The notes beneath the pieces were generated by a model. It ran no database searches, was not told the origin of the DNA, and was given only the letters and a program-made list of their open reading frames with translations. Source: Actinomycetes bacterium (GTDB taxonomy: Bacteria > Actinomycetota > Acidimicrobiia > Acidimicrobiales > Acidimicrobiaceae). From it: a DNA stretch of 9,023 nt. Every line of letters starts with the position of its first letter. Position 1 is the first letter of the stretch. Below are positions 1 through 6,551 of this stretch, in pieces. The stretch lies in assembly GCA_021790495.1 (NCBI GenBank), contig JAJYGZ010000287.1, positions 1 through 9,023 on the forward strand, written 5' to 3'. A program made the position numbers and the translations under genes.

Positions 1-286
1 TCTATCCCTCCGTAAGCGGGAGGAGGTGTCGGATACCATGGTGTCGACACGATCAGAACCTTGTGTGCTGGGGCGACCGTAACTTGAGTCGCTTCTAAAT
101 TCATGGATAGAGATTAGATCTTTTCATGTGTGGTCCACAGACCGGCCCGAGGTGCACAGCGGAACCCGGCAACATCGCATGTGCACTTAGCTGGCCCTCT
201 GGGTACTCCGCTACAGAACACCTGCCCGATTGTCGAGGTCGCTAAGGTACCTTTGCATGTTTGATCGAAGGCCTCCGATATGGGGA
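1..286. other. Intergenic region, no supported gene
   Basis: No reading frame here looks like a protein gene. Visible structures are small. There is a weak hairpin near the left edge (CCTCC 7-11 with GGAGG 19-23), a perfect 10-base palindrome GTGTCGACAC at 41-50, and an 11-base inverted repeat TGTGG-T-CCACA at 129-139. On the minus strand an ATG at 39-37 opens a frame of 13 codons that runs off the edge. The palindrome sits immediately upstream of that ATG, so a gene start with an operator is possible, but too little is visible to call it. The right end of the stretch lies downstream of the SDR gene; no clear terminator follows that gene. Confidence 0.5.
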
Positions 287-1204
287 TCAGGACGGAATTC
301 GTCCCGACATGTCGGCGTTCTTGGTCGCTTTTGCAACCATGTCCGGTATGACCTGGGAGAGTTCTTCCACGGTCCAGCGGTCGTTCTTATCAATACTCGG
401 CCCGGCGTGCCACCCCTCGGCGACATCGATGTGACCCCCAACAACGTCGAAGATCCTTCCGGTGATGCCCTTTGACTCCGATGAGGCCAGCCATACCACC
501 AGGGGCGAGATGTTCTCGGGTGAGAATGCGTCGAATACCTCGGGACCGCCGTTTTCCCCGGCACCAAAACCGAGGTTCGCGGTCATTCGCGTCAGCGCCG
601 CGGGCGCGATTGCGTTGACGGTTACTCCGTACCTGGAGAGCTCTTGGGAGGTGATTACCGTGAAGGCGGCTATGCCGGCTTTGGCGGCTCCGTAGTTGGT
701 TTGGCCCACATTTCCGAATATGCCGCTGGCGGAAGAGGTATTAATGATGCGAGCGTCGATTTGCTCGCCCTCCTTGGATCGCTCTCTCCAGTAAGTGGCA
801 GCCCAGCGCGTTGGAGCGAAAGTCCCGCGAAGGTGTACCCTTATCACGGCGTCCCACTCGGCATCGGTCATGTTGATCAGCATGCGATCTCGAAGGATGC
901 CGGCGTTATTCACTAAGACATCTAGGGTCCCGAATGTCTCGACGGCGGTATTGATGAGACGCTGGGCGCCCTCCCAATCCGATACGTCGTCGCCATTGGC
1001 CACCGCGGTCGCCCCCATCGCACGGATCTCGTCGACCACTTCGCCCGCCGGACCGTTCGAGGACCCCGATCCGTCTACTTCAGCGCCTAGATCGTTTACG
1101 ACTACTTTTGCTCCTTGACGCGCGAATTCGAGGGCGTGAGCCTTTCCGATTCCTCGGCCTGCGCCGGTTACGATTACGACCCTGCCGTCACAAATTCCAG
1201 CCAA
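287..1204 (-). CDS. SDR family oxidoreductase, (3R)-hydroxyacyl-CoA dehydrogenase-like
   Basis: Cytosolic short-chain dehydrogenase/reductase of 305 residues, NAD(P)-dependent. The dinucleotide-binding motif TGAGRGIG is at residues 13-20. An acidic residue ends the second strand (VNDLG, D38), which favours NAD over NADP. NNAG is at 99-102, and the catalytic residues are Ser158, Tyr171 and Lys175 (YGAAK). The segments RVHLRGTF, TSSASGIFGN and IAPAALTRMT closely resemble the dehydrogenase domain of peroxisomal multifunctional enzyme 2 (HSD17B4), so the likely reaction is oxidation of a 3-hydroxyacyl-CoA. This is a family inference, and the substrate is unproven. A tail of about 45 residues after the fold is typical of this subgroup. 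The start is TTG, supported by AAAGGAG at 1211-1217 with a 6-base spacer. The gene lies 170 bases downstream of the LysR gene on the same strand, so it could be its target or simply a neighbour. Confidence 0.9.
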   Translation of the reverse strand: MAGICDGRVVIVTGAGRGIGKAHALEFARQGAKVVVNDLGAEVDGSGSSNGPAGEVVDEIRAMGATAVANGDDVSDWEGAQRLINTAVETFGTLDVLVNNAGILRDRMLINMTDAEWDAVIRVHLRGTFAPTRWAATYWRERSKEGEQIDARIINTSSASGIFGNVGQTNYGAAKAGIAAFTVITSQELSRYGVTVNAIAPAALTRMTANLGFGAGENGGPEVFDAFSPENISPLVVWLASSESKGITGRIFDVVGGHIDVAEGWHAGPSIDKNDRWTVEELSQVIPDMVAKATKNADMSGRIPS

Positions 1205-1210
1205 CTTCCG

Positions 1211-1217
1211 CTCCTTT
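1211..1217 (-). promoter_or_regulatory. Ribosome binding site deciding the TTG start of the SDR gene
   Basis: Reads AAAGGAG on the minus strand, 6 bases before TTG at 1204-1202. The match and spacing are ideal, and the nucleotide-binding motif begins about 12 residues into the resulting protein, as expected for the family, so the TTG start is well supported. Confidence 0.75.
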
Positions 1218-1269
1218 GGATGATTTTGCCGACTAGCGGGTTTTCCACAGGCCAGCCGCTATTACCGCC

Positions 1270-1283
1270 TAGTAGCAATACTA
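1270..1283. promoter_or_regulatory. Inverted repeat in the SDR upstream region, possible operator
   Basis: TAGTA (1270-1274) and TACTA (1279-1283) are perfect inverted arms around a 4-base centre, about 65 bases upstream of the SDR start. Position and symmetry suit a regulator site in the SDR promoter region. Its sequence does not match the repeats at the LysR gene, so a link to that regulator is not shown. Arms this short can arise by chance. Confidence 0.2.
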
Positions 1284-1374
1284 CGAACAAGCGCCATAAC
1301 ACTAGCTCAGGCGTCGGCGGGCGCGCCGGTCAATCGTGCAATTGTCTGCCGACGGGCCTCGGTGCCCAGTTGGC

Positions 1375-2307
1375 CTATCCGAGTACAGAGCGTACGCCAG
1401 CGGGGTAGCTATGGCGCAATGGCGTCTCGGTAGCGGTGAAGAAGTCGTCGATTAATCGAAGAACCGCTTTCGCGGCGGCGGAGTGCTGGACCTTCTTTCG
1501 TCTCGCCACGCCAACTCGGCGCGGGGGAAGACCCTCGATTTTGACCACGCCGAAACGGTCGATGAGAAATGCCGGCATCGCCGACGCCGGAGCGATGGTC
1601 GGCGCGAATCCGTCAAATGCCATCGAGGCCAAAAGACGGATTCCGTCTATCTCCGCCTTTGGCGTCAGGACGATTCCGGCTTGGGCTGCGATGAGTTCAA
1701 GTTGGTCGCGAAATTGAGTGCCTCGCGGGGGGAGAAGGATAGGTTCGGAGTCCAAATCGACCAAGGTTATCGAGTCCCGCTGCGCCAGGTGGTGTTCTTT
1801 GGTGGTAATCAACACCAGGGATTCTTCGAAGATGGCACGAAAGATTAGTTCGTCGGTATTGCTCGGCCGAGTCATAATGGCGAACTCGAAGGCGTTTGAA
1901 TGCACGCGCGCCTCAAGGGCCGAGGTTGTGCCTTCGGCTATCTCGAGATGCAAGTTGGGATGACGCGCGGCGAGTTCTTCGAGAAGAGCAGGCACGAACC
2001 ATCTTGCCACGGTACCGAGCATGCCGATGCGCACTCGCCCCCTCACGTCGTTTTTCATTGCCGAAATGTCCGAGTCGATGGCATCGAGCTCTGCGAGAAG
2101 GCGCCGCGCCCGTATCGCCACTGCGCTGCCTTCTTGGGTCAGCACGCCGGTGCGCCTATCAACAAGAACGGCCGATACTGAGTCTTCAAGCCTCGCGAGG
2201 TGGGCGGATACGTTCGATTGGACCGTTCCCATTGCGGCCGCCGCCTGCGAGAACGATTTGAAGTCCTCAATCGCCAATAGCGTTCTAAGTTGTCGCAGTT
2301 CTATCAT
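1375..2307 (-). CDS. LysR family transcriptional regulator
   Basis: DNA-binding regulator of 310 residues, normal length for the family. Residues 1-60 form the winged helix-turn-helix (MIELRQLRTLLAI, then SFSQAAAAMGTVQSNVSAHLARLE with the usual recognition-helix pattern). A linker helix follows to about 88, then the two-lobed effector-binding domain from about 90 (GRVRIGMLGTV) to about 295. The ATG start gives the canonical N-terminus directly at the first residue. No clear Shine-Dalgarno site precedes it. A perfect ATC-N9-GAT inverted repeat overlaps the start codon, which suggests the protein represses its own synthesis. The effector is unknown. Candidate targets are the SDR gene downstream on the same strand and whatever is transcribed rightward from 2308-2413. 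Because the gene is transcribed away from murT, divergent control of murT is possible but not shown. Confidence 0.92.
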   Translation of the reverse strand: MIELRQLRTLLAIEDFKSFSQAAAAMGTVQSNVSAHLARLEDSVSAVLVDRRTGVLTQEGSAVAIRARRLLAELDAIDSDISAMKNDVRGRVRIGMLGTVARWFVPALLEELAARHPNLHLEIAEGTTSALEARVHSNAFEFAIMTRPSNTDELIFRAIFEESLVLITTKEHHLAQRDSITLVDLDSEPILLPPRGTQFRDQLELIAAQAGIVLTPKAEIDGIRLLASMAFDGFAPTIAPASAMPAFLIDRFGVVKIEGLPPRRVGVARRKKVQHSAAAKAVLRLIDDFFTATETPLRHSYPAGVRSVLG

Positions 2308-2317
2308 AAATTATGAT
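2303..2317. promoter_or_regulatory. LysR-type operator overlapping the regulator's start codon
   Basis: ATCATAA-A-TTATGAT is a perfect 15-base inverted repeat. It has the ATC-N9-GAT form (T-N11-A core) known for LysR-type binding sites, and it covers the LysR ATG (2307-2305 on the minus strand). Binding there would block the start of its own gene, the usual autorepression arrangement. That the protein binds it is inferred from motif and position. Confidence 0.5.
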
Positions 2318-2323
2318 TCTAAC

Positions 2324-2335
2324 TATCGTACGATA
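2324..2335. promoter_or_regulatory. 12-base palindrome upstream of the LysR gene, possible second operator half
   Basis: TATCGTACGATA is a perfect palindrome centred about 20 bases (two helical turns) from the centre of the repeat at 2303-2317. LysR tetramers usually contact two sites on one face of the helix, so the phasing fits a paired recognition and activation site. The two sequences are not close copies, so a different protein could use this one. Confidence 0.35.
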
Positions 2336-2413
2336 CGTAAACATAGATATTGGCGGAGCAGTTATTGTATTTATCAGCAAGGTACTGGATCCCCCCTCCA
2401 ACTTGCAGATTTG

Positions 2414-2450
2414 AAAGAAGCCGGCTCCCCCCGCCGGCTTCTTTTATTTA
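2414..2450 (+). terminator. Intrinsic terminator, rightward
   Basis: The 9-base arms GAAGCCGGC (2417-2425) and GCCGGCTTC (2433-2441) pair perfectly around a 7-base C-rich loop. A-U pairs extend the stem to 12 pairs (2414-2444), and TTTTATTTA follows. The T run is on the plus strand, so it stops rightward transcription. No coding gene ends just upstream: the LysR gene faces the other way and starts at 2307. It must therefore end a short non-coding transcript, stop antisense transcription through LysR, or act in the murT leader. Confidence 0.88.
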
Positions 2451-2486
2451 ATACGCTTCCAAGTAACGGCCGTTCGGTACCGTGAC

Positions 2487-2518
2487 CTCGCTTGGTAGCG
2501 TGTTAAGCGAGTTCTTTT
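2487..2518 (+). terminator. Second terminator-like hairpin just before murT
   Basis: CTCGCTT (2487-2493) pairs perfectly with AAGCGAG (2505-2511) around an 11-base loop, followed by TTCTTTT. It ends only 16 bases before the murT ribosome binding site, leaving no room for a promoter downstream. Transcripts of murT must therefore pass through it, which makes it a candidate attenuator or leader structure. The stem is modest and partly A/T, so termination would be weak. Confidence 0.45.
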
Positions 2519-2534
2519 ACCATTTTCCCATGCC

Positions 2535-2540
2535 AAGGAG
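2535..2540 (+). promoter_or_regulatory. Ribosome binding site deciding the TTG start of murT
   Basis: AAGGAG lies 8 bases before TTG at 2549-2551. No other start in this frame near the conserved N-terminus has a comparable site. Confidence 0.75.
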
Positions 2541-2548
2541 TCGACTTC

Positions 2549-3793
2549 TTGCGGTTGTCCCCCCGGCGCCTTCGCGCCGCGATAAAGGTTGCCAACGCTT
2601 CGGGAGCACTTTCGCGGCGCCTTGGCAGAGGTTCGGGCGTGGCTCTAGCGGGTCGTATCTTGACCCTGATAGCACCTGATGCGCTCTCGACTTTGTCCCA
2701 GGGGGTGACATCGGTCTTGGTGAGTGCCACTAACGGCAAGACGACGACGACTGCGATGTGCTCGGCGGTACTGGCTACCAAGTACAAGGTTGCAACCAAC
2801 TCGCTTGGCAACAATATGACCGGCGGGCTGGCCCAAGCGTTAGCGAGCAGCGAGGCGGCGAATTGCGCGGTACTGGAAGTAGACGAGGCGCATCTCGGGA
2901 TTGCTATCAACTCGCTGGCTCCCAAGGCTATCTTGCTCTTGAATCTGTCACGCGATCAGCTCGATCGGGTGTCGGAGGTGCGCTCAGTCGCGTCGCGCTG
3001 GTCAAAAGCCTTATCCACGTCTTTAGACCTAAAGGTCATCGCAAACGTATCTGACCCGATGATCCAATTCGCGGTCTCGCGGCACCCGAACGTCGTGCGC
3101 GTCGCGTTGGGCAATCCTTGGAGCTTGGACGCGTCCGCATGCCCGGCATGCGACGCTCCGCTCGACTACTCAAGCGGCCTCTCCTACCGATGCACGCGAT
3201 GCGAGTTTCACATGCCCAGCTGCGAGTTTGTTCTTAACGGGTCGTATCTCGAGTCTGGCGAACGGTCTACTATTGAGATTTTCACGCCGTTGCCGGGGGC
3301 CTTTAACGTAAGCAATGCCGCCATGGCCACGGTGCTCGGCATCGAGATGGGGATCGCCCCCGACGACGCCCTGCGGGCGATAAGCGCCGTAGGCGCCATT
3401 GCAGGTCGCTACGAGACAGTTTGGCTTGGGGGCCGCAGAGTGCTGCTCCTAATGGCTAAGAACCCCGCCGGATGGCAGGCTACAATCGAGATGCTCAGAA
3501 ATGATTCCAGGGACGTCGTAATCGCCATAAATGCGCAAGTCGCCGATGGCAAGGATACCTCTTGGCTCTATGACGTAGACTTTTCCCCGCTTGGCCAGCG
3601 GACGGTGATGGCCACCGGAGAGCGCAGGTGGGATCTCTCGACCCGGCTTCATTACGATGGCGTCGCGCATCGCACCTTCGAGAGCACCGAGTCGTGCATT
3701 GCGGCTAGTAACGGCGATGAAGTGGTGTTCGTCGGAAACTACACCGCGTTTCAATCACTGCGGCGCTTGGTTTCGCGGGCGTCGGCTCAATGA
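2549..3793 (+). CDS. murT: MurT, Mur-ligase subunit of lipid II isoglutaminyl synthase
   Basis: A 414-residue cytosolic enzyme that uses ATP to activate the D-glutamate carboxylate of lipid II. The GatD subunit then supplies ammonia to give D-isoglutamine. The Mur-ligase P-loop ATNGKTTTT is at residues 60-68 (Lys64), followed by the acidic EVDEA (110-114) and NLSRDQLDR (132-140). A four-cysteine zinc ribbon (C198, C201, C215, C218) is inserted in the middle domain, the feature that separates MurT from MurC-F. The C-terminal DUF1727 domain carries KNPAGWQ (304-310) and DTSWLYDVDF (336-345); an Asp in the latter region completes the GatD catalytic triad in studied homologues. The start is TTG with an excellent ribosome site. 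GatD follows 88 bases later on the same strand. Two terminator-like hairpins lie upstream, so attenuation is possible. Confidence 0.95.
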   Translation: MRLSPRRLRAAIKVANASGALSRRLGRGSGVALAGRILTLIAPDALSTLSQGVTSVLVSATNGKTTTTAMCSAVLATKYKVATNSLGNNMTGGLAQALASSEAANCAVLEVDEAHLGIAINSLAPKAILLLNLSRDQLDRVSEVRSVASRWSKALSTSLDLKVIANVSDPMIQFAVSRHPNVVRVALGNPWSLDASACPACDAPLDYSSGLSYRCTRCEFHMPSCEFVLNGSYLESGERSTIEIFTPLPGAFNVSNAAMATVLGIEMGIAPDDALRAISAVGAIAGRYETVWLGGRRVLLLMAKNPAGWQATIEMLRNDSRDVVIAINAQVADGKDTSWLYDVDFSPLGQRTVMATGERRWDLSTRLHYDGVAHRTFESTESCIAASNGDEVVFVGNYTAFQSLRRLVSRASAQ

Positions 3794-3881
3794 ATAGCGC
3801 TAATTGTGGCGCCGAGTCGGCCGCGGATAGATGCCTAAGCACTGAGGTTTCTGACGGTTCGGATCAAGCTGGAGGATCCTA

Positions 3882-4655
3882 ATGGCATCCACAGTCAAAA
3901 TCGCCTTGGTCTTTCCGGATCTGCTCGGCACCTATGGCGATTCGGGAAACGCACAGATTCTTGCCGCCCGAGCGAGGATGCGCGCCGTCCTTGCTGAGGT
4001 CATAACCATAAACGCCGGAGACGCCATCGTCGACGACGCGGATATCTACGTCATCGGCGGCGGGGAAGACGGCCCTCAACAGGCGGCGGTGGATTTGGCG
4101 CGGCGCGACGGCGGCATCGCGCGAGCATTTGAGAGGAGAGCGCAATTCCTCGCGATATGCGCAGGCTTTCAAATACTAGGTCAGGCGTTTTCCACTTCGG
4201 ACTCGGACAATACTCCCGGTCTGGCTTTATTGCCCGTGGTCACGCGCCGGGGTGCGCAAAAGCGTTGCGTGGGCGAGATATTGGTCGATCCGGACCCGTC
4301 TTTGGGTGTCGCCCTAGTCAGCGGGTATGAGAATCACGGAGGACAGAGCGAACTCCTCGAGGGCCGACCGCTAGGCAAGGTCCTGGTCGGGGTCGGCAAC
4401 ACTTACGCGGATCGAGTGGACGGGTTTTTGAGCGAAAATGTCGTGGCAAGTTACGCGCACGGACCGCTGCTGGCGCGAAACCCCGGGTTGGCGGATCTGA
4501 TTCTCGCACGCGTTCCTGGGATCTTGCTCGGTCCCCTCGGTGACGAGGGCGCGGCGCAATCGATATCGGCCATGCGCGCCGAGAGGATCGCCGCCGCGAG
4601 AAGGATCGCACGGCGCGATCGGGTCCTTGGCCTGGTTTCCAGACACCGAGATTAG
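3882..4655 (+). CDS. gatD: GatD, glutamine amidotransferase subunit of lipid II isoglutaminyl synthase
   Basis: Class I (CobB/CobQ-like) glutaminase of 257 residues that releases ammonia from glutamine for MurT. The nucleophile is Cys93 in AICAGFQILG and the catalytic His is His193 in YAHGPLL. Arg128 matches the position of the substrate-binding arginine known in the staphylococcal enzyme. The N-terminus (LGTYGDSGNAQIL) and SGYENHGGQ at 148-155 are typical of GatD. The third member of the triad is supplied by MurT, so the two work as a heterodimer. The start ATG has GGAGG at 3871-3875 with a 6-base spacer. The 88-base gap after murT contains only small inverted repeats and no convincing promoter, so I infer co-transcription. 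The last 30 or so residues are arginine-rich (AERIAAARRIARRDR), beyond the core fold. Confidence 0.95.
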   Translation: MASTVKIALVFPDLLGTYGDSGNAQILAARARMRAVLAEVITINAGDAIVDDADIYVIGGGEDGPQQAAVDLARRDGGIARAFERRAQFLAICAGFQILGQAFSTSDSDNTPGLALLPVVTRRGAQKRCVGEILVDPDPSLGVALVSGYENHGGQSELLEGRPLGKVLVGVGNTYADRVDGFLSENVVASYAHGPLLARNPGLADLILARVPGILLGPLGDEGAAQSISAMRAERIAAARRIARRDRVLGLVSRHRD

Positions 4656-4700
4656 CGCTTGCCCAACGCGAGAGTCAGACAATCTGAGGTCCGGGCTTAC

Positions 4701-4730
4701 TTCGGGGCTCGGATTGGTGCGAGCCCGGAA
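4701..4730 (+). terminator. Hairpin after gatD, possible terminator without U tract
   Basis: GGGCTCG (4705-4711) pairs perfectly with CGAGCCC (4720-4726) around an 8-base loop. Allowing one G-G mismatch, TTC 4701-4703 pairs with GAA 4728-4730, giving an 11-base stem. No T run follows. It could end the murT-gatD transcript, as U-less hairpins are proposed to do in actinomycetes, or it could control translation of what follows, because its 3' arm includes the first bases of GGAAGGA, a ribosome-site-like sequence at 4727-4733. Confidence 0.4.
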
Positions 4731-4740
4731 GGACATGAGC

Positions 4741-4785
4741 GTGCCTCGAATTGGGAAATGTAGTGATATTTCGCTAATTTGGTGA
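4741..4785 (+). CDS. Possible leader peptide or detached N-terminus of the GntR gene
   Basis: A GTG start with AAGGA (4729-4733) 7 bases upstream opens a 14-codon frame, MPRIGKCSDISLIW. An ATG two codons earlier is too close to the site. Its TGA stop (4783-4785) overlaps another GTG (4782-4784) as GTGA. The GntR reading frame becomes open at 4778, one base out of register with this one, so a single-base change would fuse them. I cannot tell whether this is a real leader peptide, the original N-terminus of the regulator, or chance. Confidence 0.25.
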   Translation: MPRIGKCSDISLIW

Positions 4786-4786
4786 C

Positions 4787-5545
4787 ATCGAACATAAGAC
4801 CATTCCCCGCTACATCGAAATTGCCAACGCCATAAGATCCCAGATCGCCTCGGGCCAAGTTCTCGCTGGGGCGGTGCTGCCGAGCGAGGCCGTTCTCAGC
4901 AGGGTTTACCGTGCCAGCCGCATTACGGTGCGCAAGTCTTTGGAGATGCTGCGCTCAGAAGGACTGGTCGAATCGCGGCAGGGATTTGGCTGGTTGGCAG
5001 TGTTGCATCCTCTTCGGCAGAGCCTCGGCCGTTTCATGACCATCGAGGCCCAGATGGCTGAAAGAGGCGTGGTACCGTCCAGAAAGATTATCGCTACGCA
5101 CTATGAGCACGCCGAGGGGAAAGTCAAGGAGATTCTCGGTGAACGCGACCTGGTGGTGGTGACGCGGCTGAATCTCGCGGATGGGCTGCCATTTGCCCGA
5201 GTGACGGTTTGGACGCACGCAGAACTGGGGTCGCTCTTTTCAACCGCGGAACTCGAGGAGCGCTCCTTCTACCAGTTGCTGGGCGAGAGAGGTATTCTCG
5301 ACTCTCCGCTAGCGCGAGCGATTCAAACCACTGCCGCTGTGGCGATCGATGGCAGCGATGCGAAACTACTCGGTGTGCCCAAAGGATCACCAGCGCTCTT
5401 GTGCGAGCGGATCACCTACGATGAGGCGGGATCGGCGATCTTGTATTCTGTCTCGGTCTATCCGGGGCACAAAACCGAGTTCGTTATCGAACTGAATCGC
5501 GAACCCGAGTCGATTGCACCTTCTGGCATGCGTCTAGTCACCTAA
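4787..5545 (+). CDS. GntR family regulator with UTRA domain, 5' end irregular
   Basis: The protein has a GntR winged helix-turn-helix followed by a UTRA ligand domain, as in the HutC subfamily of repressors that sense sugars, histidine derivatives or similar metabolites. The DNA-binding part reads TIPRYIEIANAIRSQIASG, then LPSEAVLSRVYRASRITVRKS and EGLVESRQGFGWLAV. The UTRA domain starts near LGRFMTIEAQMAERG and ends near the C-terminus. The first conserved helix is encoded from about 4799, but no ATG, GTG, TTG or CTG lies in frame between the stop at 4775-4777 and the GTG at 4874. Starting at 4874 would remove that helix. I give the first in-frame ATC (4787) as a nominal start; ATT at 4802 is another candidate. 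A frameshift or point mutation near 4775-4800 would explain this equally well. Its ligand is unknown. It ends 24 bases from the convergent acyltransferase gene. Confidence 0.75.
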   Translation: MEHKTIPRYIEIANAIRSQIASGQVLAGAVLPSEAVLSRVYRASRITVRKSLEMLRSEGLVESRQGFGWLAVLHPLRQSLGRFMTIEAQMAERGVVPSRKIIATHYEHAEGKVKEILGERDLVVVTRLNLADGLPFARVTVWTHAELGSLFSTAELEERSFYQLLGERGILDSPLARAIQTTAAVAIDGSDAKLLGVPKGSPALLCERITYDEAGSAILYSVSVYPGHKTEFVIELNREPESIAPSGMRLVT

Positions 5546-5569
5546 GTTCTAACTGCTCAGTGCGTAACT

Positions 5570-6502
5570 CTAGATGGGCTTGTTGATGATCGGTAGCCGC
5601 GGCCAGCGGCGCTTGGTCTCAGATTGTTGGTCGGCAACGCGCGGGCGCTTCCAATCCGCTATCCAACTTTGCGGTTGCGGGTTCTGGAGCGACGGAGTCG
5701 AGCCTAGGCCGCGGCGCTTTTGTGCGCTCCAATAGTCCGAGTGGACTTCGTCGGCCAGATGTTCTACGGCTGCTTGGATCTCTCTCACGAACTCTCGGGC
5801 GTCCTTGCCGCTAGGACTCAAGGGGTGGCCGAAGTTAACCGCACTGACACCGGGTCGCATTCGCGAAGAGTTCTTTCCGTAAATCTCATAGGTGCCGCCG
5901 ATATATACCGGAACGACGACGGTATCGGTCTTGAGCGCAAGTTGAGCCACGCCGCCCTTGAATTCGCGCGCAAAGCCATCCGGAGTTCGGCCACCTTCGG
6001 GGAAAAGGACGAGATTCCATCCGTCTTTGATAACCGAGAGGGCTAAATCGCTGGAACGTCGCGACACCTTGTGGCGCTCGATCGGAATTGCCGCCAGCAG
6101 AAAGCTCCACAGATACGCCTTCCAGGCCTTGTCGAAGAAGTAGTCGGCTCCTGCACCCACCGCGGTCTTGTGTCTGAAGCGCTCGGGCAGACTGGTTAGT
6201 AAAAGCGGGGTGTCGAGGTGCGAGGCGTGGTTAGCCGCGAAGATTACCGGGGAGCGGAGATGCGCGATGCGATCGACCCCGGTCACCGTAGGCGAGGCGA
6301 CTATCTTGACGCCTGGCTTGGTCACCAACTCGGTGATGATGGCCCGCGCGATCCGCGCGATGAGCGTTCGGCTCCATTCAGTCCTAAAGTTGGCTCCAAG
6401 TTTTGATTTGGGGATGGAACGAGGAACATCGGCCGGCCAAGTGGGTCGTGAAACCGGGAACGGCATGCGACCCCGCAATGTAAACTTCGAGCGTCCTGCC
6501 AT
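5570..6502 (-). CDS. 1-acyl-glycerol-3-phosphate acyltransferase family protein (PlsC-like)
   Basis: Membrane-associated acyltransferase of 310 residues, expected to transfer a fatty acyl group to lysophosphatidic acid or a related acceptor. The catalytic motif NHASHLD gives the HX4D pair His92 and Asp97. The acceptor-binding motif is FPEGGRT at 167-173, a variant of FPEGTRS, and VPVYIGG (197-203) matches the fourth motif. A hydrophobic segment around 128-140 (KAYLWSFLLAAIP) may contact the membrane. The last 50 or so residues are polar, basic and proline-containing, outside the fold. The ATG start has GAGG with a 6-base spacer. It is the third gene of the minus-strand operon, 49 bases after the LarA-like gene. 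Acceptor specificity cannot be read from sequence; menaquinol-related or glycolipid acceptors remain possible. Confidence 0.88.
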   Translation of the reverse strand: MAGRSKFTLRGRMPFPVSRPTWPADVPRSIPKSKLGANFRTEWSRTLIARIARAIITELVTKPGVKIVASPTVTGVDRIAHLRSPVIFAANHASHLDTPLLLTSLPERFRHKTAVGAGADYFFDKAWKAYLWSFLLAAIPIERHKVSRRSSDLALSVIKDGWNLVLFPEGGRTPDGFAREFKGGVAQLALKTDTVVVPVYIGGTYEIYGKNSSRMRPGVSAVNFGHPLSPSGKDAREFVREIQAAVEHLADEVHSDYWSAQKRRGLGSTPSLQNPQPQSWIADWKRPRVADQQSETKRRWPRLPIINKPI

Positions 6503-6551
6503 TATCGCCTCGCTGGTGTTCCGATACCCAAAAGAGTTCGACGCCGCTTCA

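Noticed and set aside
6..26. Hairpin CCTCC/GGAGG at the left edge as a terminator.
   Set aside because: Only five base pairs, no T run, and no gene end next to it.
1..39. Possible start of a minus-strand gene (ATG at 39-37, 13 codons to the edge) behind the palindrome GTGTCGACAC.
   Set aside because: No Shine-Dalgarno site and only 13 codons visible; not enough to call a gene.
830..835. SDR catalytic tetrad Asn replaced by His (RVHLRGTF, residue 124).
   Set aside because: The same VHLRG context occurs in the dehydrogenase domain of HSD17B4-type enzymes, so it is a subgroup feature and not a defect.
1354..1367. Small hairpin GGGC/GCCC just after the LysR stop as a terminator.
   Set aside because: Four base pairs without a T tract; expected by chance in this base composition.
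2021..2485. Plus-strand frame of 154 codons running antisense to LysR and through the terminator.
   Set aside because: It is a shadow of the LysR gene; its sequence shows no known domain and it crosses a strong terminator.
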